From: Streptomyces sp. WMMB 322
GTDB taxonomy: Bacteria; Actinomycetota; Actinomycetes; Streptomycetales; Streptomycetaceae
Assembly (NCBI RefSeq): GCF_900090145.1
Contig: NZ_FMHI01000001.1
Span: 768,239-832,238 of the forward strand
Length of the DNA stretch: 64,000 bases
Reading direction: 5' to 3'
The position numbers and the translations under genes are program-made. The notes beneath the pieces are model-generated. The model searched no databases, was not told where the DNA came from, and saw only the letters and a list, made by a program, of their open reading frames with translations. Positions 27,854 to 36,441 of this stretch are shown here, in pieces (position 1 is the stretch's first letter; the number at the start of each line of letters is the position of its first letter).

Positions 27854-28408
27854 ATGAACGACCAGGCTCCCGCTGCGGAGAGCGGCCCGCAGGGCAAGCC
27901 CACCCACGCCTCCCGTACGACGCTTTCGCACATCATGTCGGGCAACGAGACGAACCTCCTCGGCACGGTGCACGGCGGCGTGATCATGAAACTGGTGGAC
28001 GACGCGGCGGGAGCCGTCGCGGGACGGCACTCCGGCGGCCCCGCCGTCACGGCCTCCATGGACGAGATGGTCTTCCTCGAGCCGGTGCGCGTAGGCGACC
28101 TCGTCCACGTCAAGGCGCAGGTGAACTGGACGGGACGCTCCTCCATGGAGATCGGCGTCCGGGTCCTCGCCGAACGCTGGAACGAGGCCGTCCCGGCCAC
28201 CCACGTCGGCTCGGCGTACCTGGTCTTCGCCGCCGTCGACGAGAACGGCAGGCCCCGCCCCGTCCCTCCGGTGCTGCCGGAGACGGAGCAGGACAAGCGG
28301 CGCCATCAGGAGGCGCAGATCCGCCGCACACACCGGCTCGCCAGCCGCCGGGCCATCAGGGACCTGCGCGCACGGAAGCAGTGCGAGCGCGAGCAGCCCC
28401 GGGCCTGA
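27854..28408 (+). CDS. Acyl-CoA thioesterase (hotdog fold)
   Basis: 184-residue hotdog-fold thioesterase of the cytosolic acyl-CoA hydrolase (YciA/BACH-like) type. Key segments are LSHIMSGNETNLLGTVHGG with the family Asn and His-Gly-Gly, VIMKLVDDAAGAVAGRH with the catalytic Asp, and SMDEMVFLEPVRVGDLV. A basic C-terminal helix follows. The ATG at 27854 is only 7 bases after TAGTGT, a good -10 sequence, so a leaderless transcript is plausible. It is divergent from LCP 1. Confidence 0.88.
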   Translation: MNDQAPAAESGPQGKPTHASRTTLSHIMSGNETNLLGTVHGGVIMKLVDDAAGAVAGRHSGGPAVTASMDEMVFLEPVRVGDLVHVKAQVNWTGRSSMEIGVRVLAERWNEAVPATHVGSAYLVFAAVDENGRPRPVPPVLPETEQDKRRHQEAQIRRTHRLASRRAIRDLRARKQCEREQPRA

Positions 28409-28486
28409 CGCGGGCCACGGCCTCCGCACCCGGTCCGGGGGTCGGTCCGGGCCGGTACGGGGCGGGCGAGTCCGAGGCGTGCGCCG

Positions 28487-29983
28487 TCAGGCGCAGGAGG
28501 CGCGCTCCCCTCCGGTGAGGGCGCCGTCGTTCCGCGCGCCCGTGCTGGGCGCCGGCCCCTGTGACGAGTGCGGGCTGAGGTGCACCTTCCGCACGCTGTG
28601 GTGCTTCTTGCCCACGGTGACCCGCATGACGGGCCCGCGGCCGGCCTCCTCCACCAGTTCGGCGCCCGGCAGGGCCTTTGCGAGCGTTCGGGCCGAACGG
28701 TCCCAGCGCGGGTCGTACGTGATGCTCGTACGCGAGACGTTCCGGCGTTCCGCGGAGGCCGGATCGCCCGTCGTGTCGAAGCCGGTCGCGCGCAGCTCCT
28801 TGTCGACGCTGCGCGCCAGGCCCTCGTGCCGAGTGCCGTTCTCGACGTGCACCTGGATGCCGGCCGGGGGGATGCTGACGGCCGTTCCCGGTGCCGCGTC
28901 CCCGGAGCCCGCCTTGCCACCACGGGAGCCGCCCGCGCGTTCGGTGTCCTTGGGCTTCTGAGGCGTCAGCGGCTTGTCGTCCCGCAGTGCGGCGAAGAGC
29001 TTGCGGGCCTTCGGCTCGTCCCACTTCACGGTGGAGCCCAGCTTCGGGACCTTGTAGTCGGCGTTCTCCACAGGGACGGAGACGAACTCCGAGGAGCTGG
29101 AATCGAACCGCCGCAGTGCCCGCCCGAGTTCGAGCATCTGCTCGGTGCCGAGCCCGCTGTCCGCGCGGACGGAGTCGAGGACCGTGGACGCGACCTTTCT
29201 CAGCTTCACGGGGTTCATCAGGACGCCGCTGTCCGTGGCCTTCTCGATGACGGCGGCGAGGAAGTGCTGCTGGCGTTCCATCCTGCCCAGGTCCGAGCCG
29301 TCGCCCAGGTGCCGCGCCCGTACGTACTGCAGGGCGCGGCCGCCGTCGAGTTCGGTGGTGCCGGCGGGCAGGTCGAGGCCGGAGTAGCTGTCGTGCAGCG
29401 GCTTCTCCGTGCACACGGGCACGCCGCCCAGCACGTCGACCGTGCGCATGAAGCTGGTGAAGTCGACCTCCATGTAGTGGTCGATGTGGATGTCGGTCAT
29501 GGCCTCGACGGTGTTGACGGTCAGGTGCGCGCCGCCGTGCGCATAGGCCGAGTTGAGCTTTGCGGGCGTTGCCGCGTGCCGCTTGCCGGTGCCCGCGTCG
29601 GTGTGCGCGGGCAGCTTCGTGTACGAGTCGCGGGGGAGGCTGACGACGCTGGCCCTGTCGTGGTCGGCCGAGATGTGGACGAGCATCAGGGTGTCGGTGC
29701 AGTCGCACGCGGAGCCGCCCAGCCGGTACTTCTGCCGCTGTTCGTCGGAGAGCTTGTCGCGCCGGTCGGTGCCCACGACGAGGAAGTTGACGCCACCGGT
29801 GTCGCGTGGCCGGTCGGTGAGGCCCTGGAAGGGATCGACCCGGTTCACGTCCGCGTTCAGCTCGCTCGCCATGAGATGACCCACGCCGCTCGCCCCCAGC
29901 ACGAGCACGGAGAGAGCAGTTGTCAGGCGTACCCCCCAGCGGGACTTACGGCCGTTTTTGTGTGCTTCCGCGCGCATCGACAT
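28487..29983 (-). CDS. LCP family glycopolymer transferase 2 with LytR_C domain
   Basis: 498-residue LCP protein: short basic N-terminus, one TM (LTTALSVLVLGASGVGHL), and an LCP domain with FLVVGTDRRDK, CTDTLMLVHIS and VSLPRDSYTKL. HIDHYMEVDF is a recurrent family segment. After a Lys/Gly-rich linker comes a LytR_C domain (VHVENGTRHEGLARSVDKEL onward). Four extracytoplasmic cysteines, one of them two residues from the C-terminus. ATG at 29983 (or 29977), no ribosome site. It is divergent from the glycosyltransferase gene. Confidence 0.92.
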   Translation of the reverse strand: MSMRAEAHKNGRKSRWGVRLTTALSVLVLGASGVGHLMASELNADVNRVDPFQGLTDRPRDTGGVNFLVVGTDRRDKLSDEQRQKYRLGGSACDCTDTLMLVHISADHDRASVVSLPRDSYTKLPAHTDAGTGKRHAATPAKLNSAYAHGGAHLTVNTVEAMTDIHIDHYMEVDFTSFMRTVDVLGGVPVCTEKPLHDSYSGLDLPAGTTELDGGRALQYVRARHLGDGSDLGRMERQQHFLAAVIEKATDSGVLMNPVKLRKVASTVLDSVRADSGLGTEQMLELGRALRRFDSSSSEFVSVPVENADYKVPKLGSTVKWDEPKARKLFAALRDDKPLTPQKPKDTERAGGSRGGKAGSGDAAPGTAVSIPPAGIQVHVENGTRHEGLARSVDKELRATGFDTTGDPASAERRNVSRTSITYDPRWDRSARTLAKALPGAELVEEAGRGPVMRVTVGKKHHSVRKVHLSPHSSQGPAPSTGARNDGALTGGERASCA

Positions 29984-30090
29984 ACTGTAGGGCGATACGA
30001 CCGGCGGCACTTCAGCACACGCCGTCGCACGAGCCGCGGGGCACCCGGCTGGCGTGCGGGGGTGCGCCAGGAGCGCGGTAACGTGAACGC

Positions 30091-31137
30091 GTGACTGATT
30101 GGACTTCCACGGGAGCGGAGCTGCCCGCGGTCTCGGTGATCATGCCGGTCCTCAACGAGGAACGGCACCTGCGCAGCTCCGTCAAGCACATCCTCCAGCA
30201 GGAGTACGACGGCGAGCTGGAGGTCGTCATCGCGCTCGGGCCCTCCGAGGACCGCACGGACGAGATCGCGGCGGAGCTCGTCGCCGAGGACTCCCGCGTC
30301 CACACCGTTCCCAACCCGAGCGGCCGCACGCCCGCGGCGCTGAACGCCGCCATCAAGGCGTCCCGGCATCCGGTGGTGGTGCGCGTGGACGGACACGGGA
30401 TGCTCTCGCCCGGATACATCGCCACGGCCGTGCGGCTGATGTCGGAGACCGGCGCAGCCAACGTCGGCGGGATCATGCACGCCGAGGGGGAGACCGACTG
30501 GGAACGCGCCGTCGCCGCCGCGATGACCTCGAAGATCGGCGTGGGCAACGCCGCCTTCCACACGGGCGGGCAGGCCGGCGAGGCCGAGACCGTCTACCTC
30601 GGGGTGTTCCGGCGTGAGGTCCTGGAGCAACAGGGCGGCTACAACGAGGAGTTCATACGGGCCCAGGACTGGGAGCTGAACTTCCGGATCCGCGGGTCGG
30701 GCGGTCTCGTCTGGTTCTCCCCGGAGCTGAAGGTCGAGTACCGTCCGCGGCCGAGTGTCCGCGCCCTGGCCAAGCAGTACCGGAACTACGGGCGTTGGCG
30801 CCATGTCGTCGCCCGCTACCACCCCGGCTCGATCAATCTGCGCTATCTCGCGCCGCCCGCGGCCGTGTGCGCGATCGCCGTGGGCACCGGGGCCGGCCTG
30901 GCGGGGCTGCCGCTGGGCTTCGTCGTCCCGGGCGGCTACCTGGCGGCGGTCGTCCTCGGGTCGCTGCCCGCGGGCAAGGGGCTGCCGCTGAAGAGCCGTG
31001 CGTGGATCCCCGTCGCGCTGACCACCATGCACATGTCCTGGGGCTGGGGCTTTCTGACGAGCCCGCGGAAGCTCGCGCGCAAGGTGATCGCCTCCCGCAG
31101 GGAGCCCGTGCCGGCGACTACTGACGCCACAACCTGA
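30091..31137 (+). CDS. Family 2 glycosyltransferase (ExoA-like) with membrane segments
   Basis: 348-residue GT-A glycosyltransferase. The nucleotide-sugar binding strand is SVIMPVLNEERHL; the metal-binding acidic cluster is VVVRVDGHG; the acceptor and base region is FIRAQDWELNFRI (ExD-like) followed by RYHPGS. Two or three hydrophobic segments (AVCAIAVGTGAGLAGLPLG, GYLAAVVLGSLP) anchor it to the membrane. The general layout matches succinoglycan-type ExoA enzymes. GTG start at 30091. It lies amid LCP genes, so its product probably goes to a wall-linked glycan. Confidence 0.9.
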   Translation: MTDWTSTGAELPAVSVIMPVLNEERHLRSSVKHILQQEYDGELEVVIALGPSEDRTDEIAAELVAEDSRVHTVPNPSGRTPAALNAAIKASRHPVVVRVDGHGMLSPGYIATAVRLMSETGAANVGGIMHAEGETDWERAVAAAMTSKIGVGNAAFHTGGQAGEAETVYLGVFRREVLEQQGGYNEEFIRAQDWELNFRIRGSGGLVWFSPELKVEYRPRPSVRALAKQYRNYGRWRHVVARYHPGSINLRYLAPPAAVCAIAVGTGAGLAGLPLGFVVPGGYLAAVVLGSLPAGKGLPLKSRAWIPVALTTMHMSWGWGFLTSPRKLARKVIASRREPVPATTDATT

Positions 31138-31179
31138 CGGCAGGACGACTGACGCCACGGCGCACTGACGGCAGGACGG
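31121..31179 (+). repeat. Imperfect tandem duplication at the end of the glycosyltransferase gene
   Basis: CTGACGCCAC...CTGACGGCAGGACG occurs twice (31121-31148, 31149-31179), the first copy including the stop codon. Further GACGGC/GACAGG remnants follow up to the terminator. This is local duplication with no evident function. Confidence 0.55.
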
Positions 31180-31213
31180 CGTGTGAGACAGGACGGCATG
31201 TAAGACAACATGG

Positions 31214-31257
31214 CATGTGAGAGGGGCAGCCGCTTCGGCGGCTGCCCCTCTCACATG
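31214..31257. terminator. Very strong hairpin with TTCG loop between convergent genes
   Basis: A perfect 20-bp stem (31214-31233 with 31238-31257) capped by the ultrastable TTCG tetraloop. It lies between the glycosyltransferase and the convergent LCP 3 gene. Confidence 0.9.
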
Positions 31258-31328
31258 TTCCCGTCGTGCGGCTCGTGCGGCGGCGGGTGCTCACGGCGCG
31301 GGCGCAGGGCCACGCACCGGCCGCCGGG

Positions 31329-33002
31329 TCACCACACGTTCGCCGGGTTGACCTCCATGCATGCCTTGTCGTCGTCACCGCGCAGGGCGTCGGCGCTGTC
31401 GGGCGCCTTGTTCTCCTGCTTCTTCCCGGGGGCGCCGGCGTCCTTCGGGTAGGCGGTGCCCTCGCGCCAGTCGCTGCCGATCACCAGCGTCACGCCCTCC
31501 ACCCCGCTGGAGTGCTTGACCGAGCTCTCCGGCAGTCCGATGGCCTTCGCGACGGCGAGAGCGTTGCCCCGCTCGCCCTCGCGCGGGTAGCTGATCGTGG
31601 TGTCGGCCTGGGACTTGGGCGTCTGATCGGCCGTGGCCTGGGCGAAGCCCTTACGCCCGAGCTCTTCGGAGATGACTCCCGCCCGCCCGCTGACCGGCGG
31701 CTGGAGGGCGCTTCCGGTGCCGTTCATCACCCGTACGGGGATCTCCGACTCGGGCTCCGTGGCCTCGCTCGGCTGCGGCTTCTTGGCGTCGGCCTTCTTC
31801 TTGTCCTTGCCGTCCAGAGCGATGTCGTTGCGGATGAGCGCGAAGGTGTTGTCGGCGTCGTCCTTCTTCGGCACGACGTAGCCGCCAGGTGCGTACTGCC
31901 AGGGCATCGTCGCCATCGTGATGCGCTTGGTGGGCACACGCTTGAGGTCGTTGCCCAGGTCGTAGAGCTTCTTCACGCTGCCGAGGCCCTCGTCGACCGT
32001 GAGTGCCTCGGTGGCCGCCTCGGCCAGGTCGCGCATCTTGCCGGGGTCGGACAGCTTCGTGCCCGCCTTGAGCTGGCGGACCATCGAGTTCATGTACATG
32101 TGCTGGGCGCGGGCCCTGCCTATGTCGCTGCCGTCACCGAAGCCGTGGCGGGTACGCAGCCAGTGCAGCGCCTGCTCGCCCTTCACGACCGACTTGCCCT
32201 TCTTCAGCCGGAGCTTGGACTGCGGGTCGTAGACGTTGTTGTCCACGCAGACGGGGACGCCGCCCACGGCGTCCGCCATGGACACCACACCGGCGAAGTC
32301 GATCATCATGAAGTGGTCGATCGGGATGCCGGTCAGCTCCTCCCAGGTGGCGACGGTGCAGCCCGGACCACCGTGCTGGAGGCTGGTGTTGATCTTGTCG
32401 GTCGTCTTCGGATAGACCTTCTGGCTCTCGGGGTCCGTGCACTTCGGGATCGTCGCCTTGGTGTCACGGGGGATGGAGACGACCGAGATGTTGCTGCGGT
32501 CGGCGGAGACGTGCAGCAGCATCTGGACGTCGGCCAGCGGCGGACGCTCACGGTCACCGCGTGCGCCGCCGAGTTCGACGTTCTTCTTGGAACTCCTGGA
32601 GTCGGACCCCAGGAGCAGGATGTTCATGGGGGTCTGGCCGGCGGCGTTCGGGTCGCTCTTGTCCAGCTTGCTGTCGCCGAGGTTGAGAACGTCCTTGCCG
32701 AGGTTGCCGTTCAGATGCTCCAGGTAGAAGTAGCCTGCACCCGCGGTGGCGAGTATGAGCAGCGACAGGCAGACGGTGAACCACTTCAGGACACGTCTCT
32801 TCTTGCGGGGACGAGGGCTCTGTCCGCCCTCGTCCCCGTTGCCGTAGTCGTCCGGAGTCATACCGCCGCCGCCTGTCTGTGTGTACCGCTGTCGCTGTCG
32901 CGGCACGCGGCCTGCCTCGTACTGCGAATCCCACTGGCGGTCACGCACAGGCGGACCGCCCTGCATCCCCCGGTCACCTCTCGCGCCGTGCTGCTGCCGC
33001 AC
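31329..33002 (-). CDS. LCP family glycopolymer transferase 3 with LytR_C domain
   Basis: 557 residues. A hydrophilic Gln/Arg/Gly-rich cytoplasmic tail of ~75 residues is followed by one TM (WFTVCLSLLILATAGAGYF). The LCP domain has NILLLGSDSRSS, LADVQMLLHVS and VVSIPRDTKATIP; LytR_C is the PVRVMNGTGSALQ segment onward. External cysteines occur in IPKC, GPGCT and VPVC, and near the end in DKACME. The GTG at 33002 is chosen because GGGAGGT lies directly upstream; an ATG in the tail (MTPDDYGN) has none. It lies downstream of LCP 4 on the same strand, 78 bases away, so they may be co-transcribed. Confidence 0.92.
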   Translation of the reverse strand: MRQQHGARGDRGMQGGPPVRDRQWDSQYEAGRVPRQRQRYTQTGGGGMTPDDYGNGDEGGQSPRPRKKRRVLKWFTVCLSLLILATAGAGYFYLEHLNGNLGKDVLNLGDSKLDKSDPNAAGQTPMNILLLGSDSRSSKKNVELGGARGDRERPPLADVQMLLHVSADRSNISVVSIPRDTKATIPKCTDPESQKVYPKTTDKINTSLQHGGPGCTVATWEELTGIPIDHFMMIDFAGVVSMADAVGGVPVCVDNNVYDPQSKLRLKKGKSVVKGEQALHWLRTRHGFGDGSDIGRARAQHMYMNSMVRQLKAGTKLSDPGKMRDLAEAATEALTVDEGLGSVKKLYDLGNDLKRVPTKRITMATMPWQYAPGGYVVPKKDDADNTFALIRNDIALDGKDKKKADAKKPQPSEATEPESEIPVRVMNGTGSALQPPVSGRAGVISEELGRKGFAQATADQTPKSQADTTISYPREGERGNALAVAKAIGLPESSVKHSSGVEGVTLVIGSDWREGTAYPKDAGAPGKKQENKAPDSADALRGDDDKACMEVNPANVW

Positions 33003-33080
33003 GGGACCTCCCGGTTTCCGTACCCGCGCGGTGGGTTCGCCCCCGCGGGCACTTGGCCGGGCACCTGCAGGGGAGGCACG

Positions 33081-34760
33081 TCACTTCGCGCAGACCTTCT
33101 TGTCGTTCGCCTTGACGTTCTGGACGCCGTCCGGCGCCTTGTCAGGCGCCGAGACCGGCTCCCCCGCCGCGGTGAAGTCCTTGGCCAGCGTGAGCTGCAT
33201 GGATTCGCCGACGCTGGAGCTCTGCTTCAGAGCCGACTTCGGCAGACCCATCATCTCGGCGAGGGTGGCTGCCTGTCCGGCCTGGCTCGAGGAGAACTCC
33301 AGCCGGGTCTTGGACAGTTGGGACGAGGCGTTGCCGGCGTTGGTCGAGAGACCCACGCCCTTCTGGTTCTGCAGCCAGTCCACGGTCTCCTGGGCCGCGC
33401 CCACCGGACCTCCGCCGTTGCGCACCTCCACGCGCACCTCGGAGGCCGGTACCTTCTTCGCCTTGGACGGATCCTTCCCTCCGGAGCCCTTCTTCGTCTT
33501 GGTGAGCGACTTGTCCGCCTTCACCATCTTGAAGAGAGGACGTGCCTTCGCTTCGTCGAGTACGACGGTTGCCGGGTCGTCGGGGTTGTCCACGACGGGG
33601 ACGGTGGCGAAGGTGATGTTCTTGACGTTCACCCGCTGAAGGTCCTTGGCCAGGTCGGTCAGCTTCCCGACTGTGCCGATGCCGGTGTCGACGGTCAGCG
33701 CCTTCGTCATGGCGTTGGCGAGGCTGAACAGCTTCGACGGGTTGGTCAGGGTGTCCCCGGACTTCATCTTGCGGATCATCGAGCTGAGGAACTGCTGCTG
33801 CAGCTTGATCCGGTCCAGGTCGCTTCCGAAACCGACCGACTTCCGGGTGCGTACGAAGGCCAGGGCCTGCTCGCCCTTGACCGTGTGCCTGCCGGCCGTG
33901 AGGTTCAGATGGGACTTCGGGTCGTTGATGGGCTTCGCGGTGCACACCTCGACACCGCCCACCGCGGTGGAGAGCTCCTTGACGGCGTTGAAGTCGGCCA
34001 TCATGAAGTGGTTGATCTTCAGGCCGGTCATCTTCTCGACCGTGCGCCACGTGCAGCCCGGATCCCGTCCGGACTGGCCGAGGCTGGTGTTGAACCGGAC
34101 CTGCTGCTGGCCCGGAATGGTGTTCGTCGAGCCGTCCGGCTGCTTGGTGGGGCAGTCGGGAATGTCCGTGATCATGTCGCGCGGGATGGACAGCGCGGTG
34201 GCGTTGGTGCGGTCCTTCGAGACGTGGAAGAGGAACGTCGTGTCCGCGTGGCCGACGCTCGCGTTGTCGCCGTAACCGCCGTTCCCCTTGCCCTTACGGG
34301 AGTCGGTGCCGAGGACGAGTATGTTCACCGGCCCGTCGGTGACCGCGGCGTTGCTCTTGCCGACGTCGACCTTGCTGATGTTGCCGTTGAAGTGGTCGTA
34401 CAGGAAATAGCCCGCGGTGCCACCGGCGACCAGTATGAATCCAAGGGTCCCGGCGCTCCAGCGCAGGACCTTCTGTTTCCTGGAGAGACCCGGCTTGCGC
34501 TTGCGGCGGCCGTGCCCGAGGGACGGTGGCGGCTGGCCGCGGTCTCCGCGGCGGCGCTGCGAGGGGAGCCGGGGCTCGGCCTCCTCGGCGGCGGAGGCTC
34601 TCCTCGGGCGCGACGCGTCGGCACGGCTGCCGACCGACGAACTCCGGGAGTCGCCGCCGACTGAATTCAGGCGCAGCTTGTAGCTGCCGGTGCTCGGGTC
34701 GAACACCCACTGATCCGCGGGATCCACTTCACCCGCGGGGCCACGGCCTTGCGCGTTCAC
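33081..34760 (-). CDS. LCP family glycopolymer transferase 4 with LytR_C domain
   Basis: 559 residues. The N-terminus begins with the FDPSTGSYKLRLN segment in a long basic cytoplasmic tail of ~110 residues, then one TM (WSAGTLGFILVAGGTAGYFL). The LCP domain has NILVLGTDSRKG, HADTTFLFHVS and ALSIPRDMITDIP; the LytR_C domain starts near VRVEVRNGGGPVG. Four external cysteines include one three residues from the C-terminus (KVCAK). The GTG at 34760 has GGAGG 12 bases upstream. It shares the cysteine layout of LCP 3 and LCP 5, pointing to paralogous origin. Confidence 0.92.
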   Translation of the reverse strand: MNAQGRGPAGEVDPADQWVFDPSTGSYKLRLNSVGGDSRSSSVGSRADASRPRRASAAEEAEPRLPSQRRRGDRGQPPPSLGHGRRKRKPGLSRKQKVLRWSAGTLGFILVAGGTAGYFLYDHFNGNISKVDVGKSNAAVTDGPVNILVLGTDSRKGKGNGGYGDNASVGHADTTFLFHVSKDRTNATALSIPRDMITDIPDCPTKQPDGSTNTIPGQQQVRFNTSLGQSGRDPGCTWRTVEKMTGLKINHFMMADFNAVKELSTAVGGVEVCTAKPINDPKSHLNLTAGRHTVKGEQALAFVRTRKSVGFGSDLDRIKLQQQFLSSMIRKMKSGDTLTNPSKLFSLANAMTKALTVDTGIGTVGKLTDLAKDLQRVNVKNITFATVPVVDNPDDPATVVLDEAKARPLFKMVKADKSLTKTKKGSGGKDPSKAKKVPASEVRVEVRNGGGPVGAAQETVDWLQNQKGVGLSTNAGNASSQLSKTRLEFSSSQAGQAATLAEMMGLPKSALKQSSSVGESMQLTLAKDFTAAGEPVSAPDKAPDGVQNVKANDKKVCAK

Positions 34761-34924
34761 GATTGCGTAAGTCCTCCATTTGCCGCCTGGTGCCGCCCGG
34801 TGGGGGCGGACCGGAGCGGCCACACTATCCGGCAGTTTCGGCGCCGAGCGACGGCGGTGACAAATTCAACGAGCTTAGAAGTGGTCAATTCGCCCCATTC
34901 CCAGCGCGGTGGGCCGTGGAGATG

Positions 34925-36241
34925 TCATGTACGGCAGACGTCGCGGGCCGCTGTCGTTCCGCGGTAGACGGGCGCCGGCTTCTCCGGCCCGTCGCCGTCC
35001 GGAGCGGGACTCTCCCGCCCCTCGCGCACCGGGGATCTGACGGTGTCCCCCTCGCCGTGGTTCCTGTCCTCCGGAGCAGGGCTCCCGGGGGCCTTGGCGT
35101 CCTCCCGTGCCTTTCCGCCGCCCTCACCGGAGCCCCCTCCGACCCGCACCGCGCGGTCCTTGCGCAGCTGGGCGAAGAGGCGGCGGGCGTCCGGCTGGAC
35201 CAGTTCGTCGCGGTTCGGGTCGAGCTTGTACGCCTGCCGCGGAACGGTCAGGAACCGCACCTGGTCCTCCGGGATGTTCCGCACGCCGTGCGCCAGTTCG
35301 TACAGCTCACTGAGGGAATCGAGCCCCTGGTCGGCGGTGAGTGCCGATGTCGCCGACTGGAGTACGGGATAGAGCTTCGCCGGATTCAGCAGCACACCAT
35401 TGCTGCGGACTTTCTTCACGAGTGATCCGAGGAACTGCTGCTGGCGGCTCATGCGATCGGTGTCGCTGCCGTTTCCGAGGCCGTGCCGCGCGCGTACGTA
35501 GCCGAGCGCGTCCTCGCCGCCCAGCGTCTGGCGTCCCGCGGGGAGTTCGAGCTTGGCCTCGCGGTCCCGCACCGCGCCGGGGAGACAGACCTCGACGCCG
35601 CCCACCCGGTCGACGAGGGACTTGAATCCCGTGAAGTCGAGCACGAGATGGTGCGCCACGCGAAGACCCGTGAGCGATTCGACGGTACGGATCGTGCAGG
35701 CGGCGCCGCCGGTCTCGAAGGCTGTGTTGAACTGCGCGAAACGAGCCTTGGTGCGGCTGCCGTCCTTGCCGGTGCACGCGGGGATGCGCACCATCAGATC
35801 GCGGGGGAGCGAGACTCCGGTCGCACTGCGCCTGTCCGCCGCGATGTGCAGAAGGATCGCGGTGTCGGACCGCTGCCCGCCCTGGTCGCGTCCGTATCTG
35901 CTGTTGCCCCCGCGCCGGCTGTCGGAGCCGAGGAGGAGGATGTTCTCGGCCTTGCCGGGGGAGGGGTCGGGCCGCTGTGCCTCGTACTGCTTGAGCTCCC
36001 GCTCGGTGCCGAGATCCGTGCGGATGTTTCCGTCGAGCTTGTTGTAGAGGGTCCAGCCGAGGCCCGCCGCGGTGAGCACGAGCACCGAGGCGCCCACGGC
36101 AGCGGTGCGCAGCCAGAGCCGGCGCTTGCCTTTGGAGGGCTCGACGGGCTCGACGGGCTCGGCGGCGGCCGGGAGTTGTGCGGTCGCCGTGCGTGGTGTG
36201 CCGTTCTCGGTTGCTCTGTCGTCGGGCCCGGAGTCGGTCAC
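34925..36241 (-). CDS. LCP family glycopolymer transferase 5
   Basis: 438 residues from the GTG at 36241, which has CGAGGGA about 10 bases upstream; an ATG at 36349 would add 36 residues of no family character. Cytoplasmic tail, one TM (AAVGASVLVLTAAGLGWTLY), and an LCP domain with NILLLGSDSRRG, RSDTAILLHIA and GVSLPRDLMVRIP. Instead of LytR_C there is a Gly/Glu/Pro-rich tail ending in RDVCRT. Four external cysteines match those of LCP 3 and 4. A palindrome and direct repeats lie upstream. Confidence 0.9.
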   Translation of the reverse strand: MTDSGPDDRATENGTPRTATAQLPAAAEPVEPVEPSKGKRRLWLRTAAVGASVLVLTAAGLGWTLYNKLDGNIRTDLGTERELKQYEAQRPDPSPGKAENILLLGSDSRRGGNSRYGRDQGGQRSDTAILLHIAADRRSATGVSLPRDLMVRIPACTGKDGSRTKARFAQFNTAFETGGAACTIRTVESLTGLRVAHHLVLDFTGFKSLVDRVGGVEVCLPGAVRDREAKLELPAGRQTLGGEDALGYVRARHGLGNGSDTDRMSRQQQFLGSLVKKVRSNGVLLNPAKLYPVLQSATSALTADQGLDSLSELYELAHGVRNIPEDQVRFLTVPRQAYKLDPNRDELVQPDARRLFAQLRKDRAVRVGGGSGEGGGKAREDAKAPGSPAPEDRNHGEGDTVRSPVREGRESPAPDGDGPEKPAPVYRGTTAARDVCRT

Positions 36242-36331
36242 GTCTGCGTCATCCCTCGTGGTCTCGGCGGCGCGTGCGGGACGCGTACAGGCGTGGGGGG
36301 CGCCGGTCAGAAAGGCAGACGCCCGAAACCC

Positions 36332-36371
36332 GTACAAGGTTGTACGCATGGCTGATCGCTACTGATCGCTA
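36332..36371. promoter_or_regulatory. Palindrome GTACAAGGTTGTAC and direct repeats upstream of LCP 5
   Basis: A 6-2-6 palindrome GTACAA-GG-TTGTAC (36332-36345) is followed by two tandem copies of CTGATCGCTA (36352-36361, 36362-36371). They lie about 91-130 bases upstream of the LCP 5 start, where a promoter and operator would be expected. Confidence 0.45.
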
Positions 36372-36441
36372 CTGAATAGTGACGATCATCGCTGACCGCA
36401 CCGGGCCGAGCCAGGAGGAGGAGGCGGGTCGGAGACCCCGC

